A DNA stretch of 9,717 bases from DASTSN01 sp035760665 (lineage in GTDB: Bacteria > Bacteroidota > Bacteroidia > Chitinophagales > Chitinophagaceae): positions 1 through 9,717 of the forward strand of contig DASTSN010000114.1 in assembly GCA_035760665.1 (NCBI GenBank), read 5' to 3'. How positions within the stretch are numbered: the first letter of the stretch is position 1; the number at the start of each line of letters is the position of its first letter. The position numbers and the translations under genes were made by a program. Below are positions 1 through 6,708 of the stretch, piece after piece. The notes under the pieces are model-generated. The model was not told the origin of the DNA, made no database searches, and was given only the letters and a program-made list of their open reading frames with translations.

Positions 1-228
1 AATGTCCAGGTTGTTGGCAGAAATATCAGCGGCAATTACAAACTTAAAATTTGTTGCCAGCAGCGGTAGCCATTTGCCTACGGCGCAACCAATATCCATG
101 GCTGTTTTATCGGGCGAAGCAAATTGTTCAATGGCCTGTACAATCACCCCGGCTTTGTCGTTGCGCAACACATCAAAAATTTCTTCGTTATAGGTACCAG
201 CAATTTCTTCCCAATACTTTCTATCCAT
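1..228 (-). CDS. Class I SAM-dependent methyltransferase, N-terminal part (runs off the window)
   Basis: The reverse strand from the ATG at 228 is open for 76 codons to the window edge, so only the N-terminus is present. Residues 45-57 (DIGCAVGKWLPLL) match motif I, the glycine-rich SAM-binding loop of class I methyltransferases. AADIS at 66-70 fits the strand-2 end, whose acidic residue (D68) binds the ribose of SAM. The first 40 residues (WEEIAGTYNEEIF...) look like the helical lead-in common in methyltransferase type 11/12/25 proteins. The substrate cannot be told from this fragment. The protein should be cytoplasmic, with no signal peptide. It is transcribed divergently from the TPR gene. 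The family is fairly certain; the specific reaction is unknown. Confidence 0.8.
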   Translation of the reverse strand, partial: MDRKYWEEIAGTYNEEIFDVLRNDKAGVIVQAIEQFASPDKTAMDIGCAVGKWLPLLATNFKFVIAADISANNLDI

Positions 229-620
229 TGTGCACTGTTTTTCAAGGTTAAGTGTGATTTGCTTGAAGTTAAACTATAAACAAATGCCTTACGCATCCAG
301 GCGGCCCTAACTTATACACAAAGCAGCCCAAGTAATCGGGCGATCTTGATGAGTATTCTAATGTTTTACTGTATATGTACTTTGTAATTATACTGTTAAT
401 GAGTAGTTTATCTTCTTGGTAAAATAACTGTATTTGCTTCAGGAATTACGTTTTTTCTCCTTTTTCACACTGTTCTTTTACCCGATTTTTACGTATTTCT
501 ACTATTCTGTTTGTTCTTTGATAATCAACTATCTATCTTGTACATGCTAATCTATGAAAAGCACCATAATTGGTCAGGCTCGTGGCTAACCTACACTACA
601 CCAGGCAAAATTCAGTCCCT
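229..620. promoter_or_regulatory. Divergent intergenic region (methyltransferase / TPR gene) with candidate promoters
   Basis: This 392-bp AT-rich stretch separates two divergent starts and must hold promoters for both. No convincing gene is seen on either strand. For the plus-strand TPR gene, two Bacteroidota-style pairs can be picked out: TTTG at 510-513, 20 bp, then TATCTTGT at 534-541; or TTTG at 381-384, 19 bp, then TAGTTTAT at 404-411. Both -7 elements are imperfect against TAnnTTTG, so neither is assigned firmly. The first would give a leader of about 70 nt. No clear promoter was found for the methyltransferase. No riboswitch-like or strongly paired structure is obvious. Confidence 0.35.
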
Positions 621-1658
621 ATGTCAAAGAGTACCCTATTCTTTTTCTTCTTTTTCAGCTGCATAATACTTTCCACCGCCGTTCAGGCACAAACGGATAG
701 TGCTGGTTTTTTTTATCAAAAAGGATTACAGGAAAAACAAAATGGGCGGCGTCTTGAGTCGTATAAATATTTTGAGAAAGCCCTGCATTACGATGAGCAT
801 AACAAAGCAGTGCTTGCTGAAATGGCTGCGGCCTGCATGGACCTGCGTAAATACAGCCAGGCAAAAGAGATGTATAAAAAACTGGCCGACCTGGGTGATG
901 CCCCTGCAACCACCTATCAGCAACTGATGAACCTTTCCTTTAATATGCGCCAGTTTGACGATGCCATTCTTTATGCCAATCAATGGAAGAAAGCCGATCA
1001 ATCAGCAAAGGTCAGCTATATCATTGGGAAGGTGAACTATGAACAGGAAAATTATGGGGAGGCCATCCGGTACCTGACTGCTGCTGCGAAAGAAGAACCA
1101 GCAAATGGAGAAATTCCGTACTTAATTGCCCGCAGCTACAGCGATATGAGCAATTACAAGCAGGCCATTCCTTTTTTTCAGCAGGCTGTTGCACTGGATA
1201 CCACCAAAAGCAACTGGCTCTATGAACTTGGCCTGATCTGCTATGCCAGTCACGACGATAAAAATGCGTTGAAATACATTTTGCTGGCAGGAGAAAAAGG
1301 GTATAAGCGGGATAATGATTACCTCGAAAACCTGGGCATTGCTTATTTAAATGCCGGCCGTTTTGACGAAGGGCTCGCCATCATGAACGAACTGCTGAAA
1401 AAACGCCCCAGCGACTTAAACATCCTGGATATGGTGGCGGAGGCTTGCTATTACAAAGGGAAATACGACCAGGCAATGGGCTACTGGGATACCATCCTGG
1501 GATACGATAAAACCAATGCCGCTGCCCTGTACATGATTGGTATGTGTTACCAGAAAAAAGGCGATAAGGACAAAGGTGTACAACTCTGTGACAAGGCCAT
1601 TGAAATGGACCCCAGCCTTGCCTCTTACAAACAGAAAAAGATGAACATGGGTTTATAA
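621..1658 (+). CDS. Secreted tetratricopeptide-repeat (TPR) protein
   Basis: A protein of 345 residues when started at the ATG at 621. That start gives a proper Sec signal peptide: a short basic lead (MSKS), a hydrophobic core with six phenylalanines at 7-12, and a likely cut after VQA at residue 23. An in-frame TTG at 570 would add 17 polar residues ahead of the signal and is less likely. There is no cysteine at the cleavage site, so it is periplasmic or secreted rather than a lipoprotein. From residue about 28 to the end the sequence is almost wholly TPR helices, roughly nine repeats, with recurring patterns such as NYGEAIRYLTAAAKEEP and KYDQAMGYWDTILGYDKTNA. TPR arrays are protein-binding scaffolds; no catalytic domain is visible and the partner is unknown. 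The gene stands alone and ends 24 bp before a strong terminator. Confidence 0.88.
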   Translation: MSKSTLFFFFFFSCIILSTAVQAQTDSAGFFYQKGLQEKQNGRRLESYKYFEKALHYDEHNKAVLAEMAAACMDLRKYSQAKEMYKKLADLGDAPATTYQQLMNLSFNMRQFDDAILYANQWKKADQSAKVSYIIGKVNYEQENYGEAIRYLTAAAKEEPANGEIPYLIARSYSDMSNYKQAIPFFQQAVALDTTKSNWLYELGLICYASHDDKNALKYILLAGEKGYKRDNDYLENLGIAYLNAGRFDEGLAIMNELLKKRPSDLNILDMVAEACYYKGKYDQAMGYWDTILGYDKTNAAALYMIGMCYQKKGDKDKGVQLCDKAIEMDPSLASYKQKKMNMGL

Positions 1659-1682
1659 GCAAACCTGTGAAAGCATACCAGC

Positions 1683-1712
1683 AAAAAGCCGGGACAGTGA
1701 TCCCGGCTTTTT
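1683..1712. terminator. Bidirectional intrinsic terminator between the TPR gene and argS
   Basis: AAAAAGCCGGGA at 1683-1694 and TCCCGGCTTTTT at 1701-1712 form a perfect 12-bp stem around the loop CAGTGA. The GC-rich core (GCCGGGA) is flanked by A5 on one side and T5 on the other, so RNA made from either strand ends in a hairpin followed by a U run. It lies 24 bp after the TPR stop and 22 bp after the argS stop, serving both converging genes. Confidence 0.92.
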
Positions 1713-1734
1713 CGTACAAGGTTGTGTGAACCGG

Positions 1735-3510
1735 CTACATTCTTTCCGGCACCCTGATCCCCAGCAGGCGCATGCCGGCCGCAATGACCGAGGCAGTCAT
1801 GGCACAGAGTTGCAGGCGCAGTTGTTTCTTTTCTTCCGTTTCGGCATTCATCACCGACAGTTCTGTGTAAAAACTGTTGTAGGTTTTCGCAAGGGTAAAG
1901 ACGTAAATGGCAAGCACAGAAGGGTTCTGCTCCTCGCAGGCTGTTTGCAGCAGCAGCGGGTATTGCTCCAGTAATAGAATGAGATTTTTTTCTAACGGTA
2001 GCAGGCTTGATGAAATATCAGCCGCAGCAGATGCTTGCTCCTTCCGCAAAATAGATTTGATCCTGGCGTGGGTGTATTGCACAAAGGGACCGGTGAAACC
2101 ATGAAAGTCAATCGATTCTTCCGGGTTAAAGATCATGCGTTTTTTAGGATCTACCCGCAGCAGGAAGAATTTTAAAGCGCCAAGGCCAAGTGTTTCATAC
2201 AGGGCTTTTAACTCTTCTGTTGAAAAATCTTTTACTTTCCCCAGTTCCTCGGTATGTTTTGCCGCAATCGCTACCATTTCATCTGCCAAATCATCTGCAT
2301 CTACTACGGTGCCTTCGCGGGTTTTCATACGGCCGGTGGGCAGTTCTACCATGCCGTAACTCAGGTGCTGAATACCATCCGAAGCGGGCAGGCCCAGTTT
2401 CTGGCAAATCAATTTTAATACTTTAAAATGATAGTTCTGTTCATCGCCAACCACGTAAATGCTCTGGTCAGCATGAAATTCTTTTTGCTTCAGTTCCACC
2501 AGGCCAATATCCTGGGTAATGTAAACGGCCGTGCCGTCTTTGCGTTGCACAATTTTTTCATCCAGTCCTTCGGCGGTCAGGTCAATCCACACGCTGCCGT
2601 CTTCTTTTTGAAAAAAGACGCCTTTCTCCAGGCCTTTTTTTACCCAGTCTTTACCCAGCAGGTAGGTATCACTTTCGTAATAGGTTTTATCAAAGTCGCT
2701 GCCAATGCGCCGGTAAGTTTGATCAAAACCGGCGTAGACCCAGCTGTTCATCATTTTCCACAGCGCCATCACTTCGGGTTTACCGGCTTCCCAGTCCACC
2801 AGCATTTGCTGGGCAAGTTGCATGATCGGGGCTTTCTTTTCTGCTTCTTCCTTCGGCACGCCCTGCGCAACCAGTTCTTCCACCTGTTTTTTCAGTTCGG
2901 TGCCAAACCGCACATAATAATCACCCACCAGGTGATCGCCTTTGATGCCGGTACTTTCGGGTGTGGCACCATTGGCAAAGAGTTGCCAGGCCACCATGCT
3001 TTTGCAGATGTGTATGCCGCGATCGTTGGCGATGCAGGTTTTCACCACATCATACCCGTTAGCCCGGAAGATTTCGGCAACACTCCAGCCAAGAAAATTA
3101 TTGCGCAAATGACCCAGGTGCAGGGGCTTGTTGGTATTGGGCGAGGAGTACTCCACCATCACCCTTTTCCCGTTGGGAGCGCCGGCGCCATAAGTCGGGT
3201 TGGCAAAGTTGGCTTGCAGAAACCCGATCCAGTAGCGGTCGCTGATCGTCAGGTTCAAAAATCCCTTGATGGTATTGTGCTTTGTAAATAAACCAGGGTT
3301 TTGTGCCAGCAGGTAATCCCCGATTTCCCTGCCTAACTGCTCGGGTGATTTTTTCAGTTGCTTGATCAATGAAAACAGCACAATGGTATAATCGCCTTCA
3401 AATTCGGGTTTGGTCTGGTTAATCGTCAGGTCATTTTCCGGGCAGTTGTACTGGTACAAATGCTGTAAAGCCCTGGCGGTGATGGACCTGATTTCGTTGA
3501 CAATACTCAT
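1735..3510 (-). CDS. argS: Arginyl-tRNA synthetase
   Basis: Class I synthetase that charges tRNA-Arg with arginine using ATP in the cytoplasm; essential for translation. From the ATG at 3510 it has 591 residues, a normal length. In order: an N-terminal Add1-type tRNA-recognition domain (about 1-105, with KPEFEGDYTIVLF at 34-46); the Rossmann catalytic core with SPNTNKPLHLGHLRN at 123-137, whose HLGH at 131-134 is the HIGH signature; a region at 393-408 (GRMKTREGTVVDADDL) occupying the KMSKS-loop position; and the C-terminal DALR anticodon-binding domain (FVQYTHARIKSILRK at 476-490), ending in the family-typical GIRVPERM. An in-frame ATG at 3552 would add 14 residues. The inner ATG is preferred because MSIVNEIRSITARALQ matches usual ArgS N-termini and a -7-like element (TACATTCG, 3537-3530) lies just upstream of it. 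Confidence 0.97.
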   Translation of the reverse strand: MSIVNEIRSITARALQHLYQYNCPENDLTINQTKPEFEGDYTIVLFSLIKQLKKSPEQLGREIGDYLLAQNPGLFTKHNTIKGFLNLTISDRYWIGFLQANFANPTYGAGAPNGKRVMVEYSSPNTNKPLHLGHLRNNFLGWSVAEIFRANGYDVVKTCIANDRGIHICKSMVAWQLFANGATPESTGIKGDHLVGDYYVRFGTELKKQVEELVAQGVPKEEAEKKAPIMQLAQQMLVDWEAGKPEVMALWKMMNSWVYAGFDQTYRRIGSDFDKTYYESDTYLLGKDWVKKGLEKGVFFQKEDGSVWIDLTAEGLDEKIVQRKDGTAVYITQDIGLVELKQKEFHADQSIYVVGDEQNYHFKVLKLICQKLGLPASDGIQHLSYGMVELPTGRMKTREGTVVDADDLADEMVAIAAKHTEELGKVKDFSTEELKALYETLGLGALKFFLLRVDPKKRMIFNPEESIDFHGFTGPFVQYTHARIKSILRKEQASAAADISSSLLPLEKNLILLLEQYPLLLQTACEEQNPSVLAIYVFTLAKTYNSFYTELSVMNAETEEKKQLRLQLCAMTASVIAAGMRLLGIRVPERM

Positions 3511-3529
3511 TTCCTCGCTGATTAGGCTG

Positions 3530-3537
3530 CGAATGTA
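3530..3537 (-). promoter_or_regulatory. Candidate -7 promoter element of argS
   Basis: On the minus strand TACATTCG matches the Bacteroidota -7 consensus TAnnTTTG at all but one fixed position. It lies about 20 nt ahead of the ATG at 3510, which would give a short leader. No clear TTTG -33 element is found at the right distance, so the call is tentative. If correct, it excludes the ATG at 3552, which lies upstream of the predicted transcript start. Confidence 0.35.
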
Positions 3538-3597
3538 CGAATCAGCGATCATACTTGCCCTTTCGCCGCCACCGCCTGCAAAGCGGCCGGTTATGCT

Positions 3598-3605
3598 TAC
3601 CTTTG
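3598..3605 (+). promoter_or_regulatory. -7 promoter element of the GtrA-family gene (possibly leaderless transcript)
   Basis: TACCTTTG is a full match to the Bacteroidota -7 consensus TAnnTTTG and lies 6 nt before the ATG at 3612. Transcription normally begins a few bases after this element, so the mRNA would start at or almost at the initiation codon. No good -33 TTTG is seen about 19-20 bp upstream. The element also supports the ATG at 3612 over the TTG at 3555, which is upstream of the promoter. Confidence 0.5.
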
Positions 3606-3611
3606 CGCGGC

Positions 3612-4130
3612 ATGAAAAAACAATTGCACACAGCCCGGGATTTTCTTTTACCCATTATCGATTTCTTTTATCCGCCTTTTAAAAGGCTGATGGATCTTCA
3701 GACTTTTCGGTATGCTGCCTGCGGGGGCGCCAACACGTTGCTGGGATTGGTGCTGTATGCCATCGGCTTTCATTACGTGCTGCATGAGCAAACACTGCAC
3801 CTGGGCTTTTATGCATTCAAGGCGCACGTGGCGGCCCTGTTCATGTCGTTTTGCGTGGTGTTTCCCATCGGTTTTTTCCTGATGAAATATGTGGTGTTCA
3901 GCAATTCGTTTCTCAAGGGCCGTGTGCAGCTGTTTCGGTACTTCCTGCAATACCTCTTTAGCCTGATGCTGAATTACATCCTGCTGAAAATATTCGTGGA
4001 GATCTTTCATATCTATGCCGTGCTTTCGCAGGTCATCACCACTGTCATCGTGATCCTCTTTAGTTACCTGGTGCAGAAAAATTTTACGTTTCGTTCCGGA
4101 TCGGCTGTATCAGAAACTGAAATCAACTGA
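3612..4130 (+). CDS. GtrA-family integral membrane protein
   Basis: A 172-residue protein with four hydrophobic segments at about 34-56, 70-92, 108-128 and 135-155, the layout of the GtrA family. Family-typical motifs are FRYAACGGANTLLG at 32-45 before helix 1, FLMKYVVFSN at 89-98 after helix 2, and SYLVQKNFTFR at 151-161 after helix 4. GtrA-like proteins are thought to help move polyprenyl-phosphate-linked sugars across the inner membrane for cell-surface polysaccharide or glycan modification; that role is known for characterised members and is only inferred here. No glycosyltransferase partner is adjacent. The ATG at 3612 was chosen over an upstream TTG because a -7 element sits just before it and the TTG would add an arginine-rich non-membrane lead. 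Its last 21 bp overlap the end of the convergent DUF4403 gene. Confidence 0.88.
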   Translation: MKKQLHTARDFLLPIIDFFYPPFKRLMDLQTFRYAACGGANTLLGLVLYAIGFHYVLHEQTLHLGFYAFKAHVAALFMSFCVVFPIGFFLMKYVVFSNSFLKGRVQLFRYFLQYLFSLMLNYILLKIFVEIFHIYAVLSQVITTVIVILFSYLVQKNFTFRSGSAVSETEIN

Positions 4131-5552
4131 GTTCACCACCACGGCAAGATTACCACTGCAGTTGCTGCGGATGACTAAGTGGCGGGATAAAGGATAGATG
4201 CCAATTAACCGGATGTGCTCTATTTGCCCATAGCTGGAAATGCCTTTTACCCATTCTTTATTCAGTTGCCCGTTAATCATGGTTTTGGCTGTATCAATGT
4301 AGGCGCCCAGTTCAAAGCGGGAATATTTTTTCAGTTCGCCGGTTATTTTTTTACTGAACAACCAGCGGGCCGATTTCAGCAGCACGTCTCTTGTTTTTAC
4401 ATCAAAATCAAGGTCCCTGATTTCAATCGTATTGGCCTGTTCATCAAAGTAGGGTTTGCCGGTAAAATATGCCACCCCTTCGTAGGAGCCGGCAAAATCC
4501 ACCCGGATGATCAGCTTTTCGTTGCCTTCGCCATACAGGCGGCACTGCTGTACGATCACATGCTTTTTGATCGGGCCTTTGCTAAAATCAAAAACCTTAT
4601 CCTGCAGCCGGGCATTGACAAGATTACTCAGCGAGTCATAATCCAGTTGTGCATCCAGGAAAATATTAAAACCAGGCCGGTCGCTGAAGTCAGCTAAATC
4701 CGGCACCGTGGATATTTCTTCGCGGGGTTTCTCCGGGCTGATGGCGGGGCGGGCTGCCAGGCCCAGGTTGATATTCAGCGAATCATTTTTAGCATAAATG
4801 TTATTGATGCGCAGTTTCAGCGGGTTGATGTGCAGCCACCCCAAGCCGCTCACGGGATATACCTGCGTCAGCTGGTTCCATAATTGCTGAAAGCGGGAAC
4901 GCAGGTCGGTGCTGCCGTAGCGTTTTTCAATCGTAGCTTTGGCGGTATCCAACTGCTCTTTCAGCCCCAGCATGACCTGGGCGGTAATATCTTGTCCCCA
5001 AAAGCATACCTGGCATTTATCCACCGCCTGCGGCTCCAGTCGCTGGATGTTCAGCTTTACCTGATAATCCGGTGTCAGGAACAGCGAGTTGGAAAAATTC
5101 ACCGTTACTTTCCGTTCCCCTTCATCAAAACCGCAATGGCAGGGCGGCGTCCAGGGGGAGAGTACGGTTCCGTTCACACAGGCCCTGGTAGAACCAATGA
5201 CCTGGTAATAGCCGGTAAAGCCCAGGTTCAGCACCGTGCCGGCAGCTTTCAGTTGCAGGGGGCCGCGGCGAAAATGATATTTGTATCGAACGCCGCAGCC
5301 TTGCTGCAGCCAGTCGCTGGGATAGTTGGGAGAGGTGTACACCGTGTCAATGTTTTTTTCGGCCAGGGCATACAGGGGCTGCAGGTTTACCTTCACGGGA
5401 ATGTTGATCTCCGAGTCGGGCAGGGAATCCAGCTGAAAGTCCGATTGTTCCAGCGCAGGCCGCTGCGGGCTTAATTTCGGCGTGCAGGAAACAAACAGCA
5501 GCAGCGCCGGCAGGCAAAACATGAAAACAGTTTTTCCGGTTATTCCATTCAT
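4110..5552 (-). CDS. DUF4403-family lipoprotein
   Basis: A 480-residue protein with a lipoprotein signal: hydrophobic core at 9-22 and lipobox FVSC with the lipidated cysteine at 23. The following TPKLSPQRP has no charged export signal that I can judge. The sequence and length fit DUF4403, a Bacteroidota family of unknown function. Segments around 48-70 (EINIPVKVNLQPLYALAEKN) and 294-320 (GFNIFLDAQLDYDSLSNLVN) look alike: each is an alternating beta pattern followed by a helix, suggesting two related halves. Mature-part cysteines lie at 86, 125, 138, 140, 180, 183, 337 and 465, and could pair in the periplasm. It most likely sits in the cell envelope. The 3' end overlaps the convergent gtrA-like gene by 21 bp. 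A weak -7-like element (TACATTTA, minus strand 5586-5579) lies about 27 nt upstream of the start. Confidence 0.85.
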   Translation of the reverse strand: MNGITGKTVFMFCLPALLLFVSCTPKLSPQRPALEQSDFQLDSLPDSEINIPVKVNLQPLYALAEKNIDTVYTSPNYPSDWLQQGCGVRYKYHFRRGPLQLKAAGTVLNLGFTGYYQVIGSTRACVNGTVLSPWTPPCHCGFDEGERKVTVNFSNSLFLTPDYQVKLNIQRLEPQAVDKCQVCFWGQDITAQVMLGLKEQLDTAKATIEKRYGSTDLRSRFQQLWNQLTQVYPVSGLGWLHINPLKLRINNIYAKNDSLNINLGLAARPAISPEKPREEISTVPDLADFSDRPGFNIFLDAQLDYDSLSNLVNARLQDKVFDFSKGPIKKHVIVQQCRLYGEGNEKLIIRVDFAGSYEGVAYFTGKPYFDEQANTIEIRDLDFDVKTRDVLLKSARWLFSKKITGELKKYSRFELGAYIDTAKTMINGQLNKEWVKGISSYGQIEHIRLIGIYPLSRHLVIRSNCSGNLAVVVNSVDFSF

Positions 5553-5644
5553 ACGTTTTGAGCAAAGGGTTCAGCCCATAAATGTAGAGAAAGAGCGGAA
5601 AATCTTTTGTGAAGATTTTTGGGAATAGCGATCATTTCTTGTGT

Positions 5645-5687
5645 TCTCTTTCTTTTCTTTTCCTGAAGAAAAGAAACAAAAGAAAAT
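5645..5687. repeat. Y/R palindromic repeat, copy 1
   Basis: A pyrimidine tract (TTTCTTTTCTTTTCC, from about 5650) is followed after TGA by its approximate reverse complement (AAGAAAAGAAACAAAAGAAAA). The two halves can fold into a long AT-rich hairpin on either strand. It is the first of three similar elements in this spacer. Confidence 0.6.
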
Positions 5688-5827
5688 GCAAGGCCGATAG
5701 GAAAACACCCCCTACAGAAAACAAAAAAAAGATTCTGCCAATCAATAGCATTAATACAGTTATTCATTACACAAGCACAAAAGCTTCATCAAGGCGTTCC
5801 GAAATCGGGCCATACATCGATTTCGGG

Positions 5828-5860
5828 CTCCTTTTCTTTTGGAGAAACAAAAGAAAGGAG
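5828..5860. repeat. Y/R palindromic repeat, copy 2
   Basis: CTCCTTTTCTTTTG at 5828-5841 is matched by CAAAAGAAAGGAG at 5848-5860, complementary apart from one extra T, with a 6-nt loop (GAGAAA). It is the most regular of the three copies and could form a stable hairpin in RNA or a cruciform in DNA. Confidence 0.65.
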
Positions 5861-5891
5861 AGAAAAATCCTTCCTGTAAAATCAGTCATAG

Positions 5892-5934
5892 CCTTTCTTT
5901 TCTTTTTCTTGAAAAAAAAGAAGCATAAGAAAGG
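5892..5934. repeat. Y/R palindromic repeat, copy 3
   Basis: CCTTTCTTTTC begins at 5892 and an imperfect complement ending AAGAAAGG closes at 5934, with a central CTTG turn and T-rich and A-rich inner arms. It lies 42 bp beyond the isomerase stop codon on the minus strand, so this copy may also act as the transcription end of that gene. Confidence 0.6.
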
Positions 5935-5975
5935 AGGGGAAAAGCTGCATAATCATAGGATTTGCCCCCTTTGAT

Positions 5976-6602
5976 TTACCGCCTCCTGACGAGATACGCT
6001 TTTCGAATGGAATCCAGTTTGGGAAAGCTGTTTAAAAACTGTGCACGGTTGCTGTACATAGTGCTTAATTGCCCCATCGTGTTATCATCATAGCCATCGT
6101 ATAGTGCTTCCACCACCTCCATACCGGCAATCACGCGGCCAAAGGCCGGAAAGCCCTTTACGCCGGCATAGTCAATGCTGTCGAGAAAGAGGTTGTCTTT
6201 GAGGTTGATGAACAGTTCTGTGCCACGGGTTTCTTTGCCTGACCTGGCAAAACTGAGGCTGCCCCTGGTATTGCCCTGCCGCACGGCCTCGTCCGGGATG
6301 GTATAGTGGCTCCAGTGGTTGAGTTTTACCGAGTCAGTTGTTCCAAACTGCACCACAAAGTTGGGTACCACCCGGTAAAAAAGCGCATTGTCGTAATAGT
6401 GATGCTTCACTAACTGGTAAAAGCGGTCGGCGGCAGCGGGGGAGGCTTGCCGCATAATTTGAAGATCAAAATTTCCTTTGGAGGTTTCAAACCGGGCGAC
6501 AAAACGTTCCGGCGATTGTTCACGTACCCATTTTGCGCTGAACAGCTTAGGGTTGCAACTGGCGGCTGTTACAAGGCTGATGATAAACAAGAGGAGTTTC
6601 AT
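5976..6602 (-). CDS. Cyclophilin-type peptidyl-prolyl cis-trans isomerase, lipoprotein
   Basis: A 208-residue protein with a short lipoprotein signal: MKLLLFIISLVTAASC, lipidated cysteine at 16. The cyclophilin domain runs from about 33 to 170. FYRVVPNFVVQFG at 75-87 corresponds to the FHRVIPxFMxQGG core and keeps the catalytic arginine (R77) and the glutamine (Q85). GNTRGSLSFAR at 110-120 matches the RGxLSMAR strand. GTELFINL at 127-134 occupies the GSQFFI position with glutamate replacing the usual glutamine. FPAFGRVIAGMEVVEAL at 151-167 matches the FGxVxxGxxVV end. It should catalyse proline isomerisation during folding of envelope proteins, anchored by its lipid. It lacks extra parvulin or FKBP domains. 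The stop lies beside the Y/R palindrome region. Family assignment is firm; activity is inferred. Confidence 0.93.
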   Translation of the reverse strand: MKLLLFIISLVTAASCNPKLFSAKWVREQSPERFVARFETSKGNFDLQIMRQASPAAADRFYQLVKHHYYDNALFYRVVPNFVVQFGTTDSVKLNHWSHYTIPDEAVRQGNTRGSLSFARSGKETRGTELFINLKDNLFLDSIDYAGVKGFPAFGRVIAGMEVVEALYDGYDDNTMGQLSTMYSNRAQFLNSFPKLDSIRKAYLVRRR

Positions 6603-6708
6603 AAAATATTTATTGCTTTAGACAACCCAGTTTAAATAGAAGCTAATTTATAATTATGAGTTTTCTTTAGTCGTTTATTTATGGGTAACTTTTTACCTAT
6701 AGTGTTTC
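6603..6708. other. Short AT-rich junction between isomerase and SIR2-like gene
   Basis: This 106-bp spacer marks the change from moderate-GC core genes to the AT-rich right side. It contains a small hairpin, GGTAA at 6684-6688 and TTACC at 6693-6697, 12 bp after the SIR2-like stop. It lacks a U run on the minus strand, so it is only a weak terminator candidate. No insertion-sequence remnant or tRNA is visible. Confidence 0.3.

Larger units (their letters stand above)
5553..5975. other. 423-bp spacer with no convincing gene; carries palindromic Y/R repeats
   Basis: This stretch lies between two minus-strand genes and should contain the DUF4403 promoter and the end of the isomerase transcript. 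Close to the DUF4403 start there is an AT-rich inverted repeat, AAAATCTT at 5599-5606 and AAGATTTT at 5612-5619, with a 5-nt loop. Further right are three polypyrimidine/polypurine palindromes, listed separately. A long plus-strand reading frame across 5609-5974 exists only because the repeats encode Phe/Leu and Lys/Arg runs; it has no protein-like character. Confidence 0.6.

Noticed and set aside
570..620. TTG start at 570 for the TPR protein
   Set aside because: It would place 17 polar residues ahead of an otherwise standard signal peptide that starts cleanly at the ATG at 621.
2428..3291. Long plus-strand frame of 287 codons inside argS
   Set aside because: It is an antisense shadow of a clearly coding, motif-complete arginyl-tRNA synthetase.
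4884..5474. Plus-strand frame of 196 codons opposite the DUF4403 gene
   Set aside because: Antisense shadow; it has no recognisable domain, while the opposite strand has a signal peptide and a continuous family match.
5609..5974. Plus-strand frame of 121 codons in the spacer
   Set aside because: Its text is Phe/Leu and Lys/Arg runs produced by the three Y/R palindromes, with no protein-like segments between them and no recognised family.
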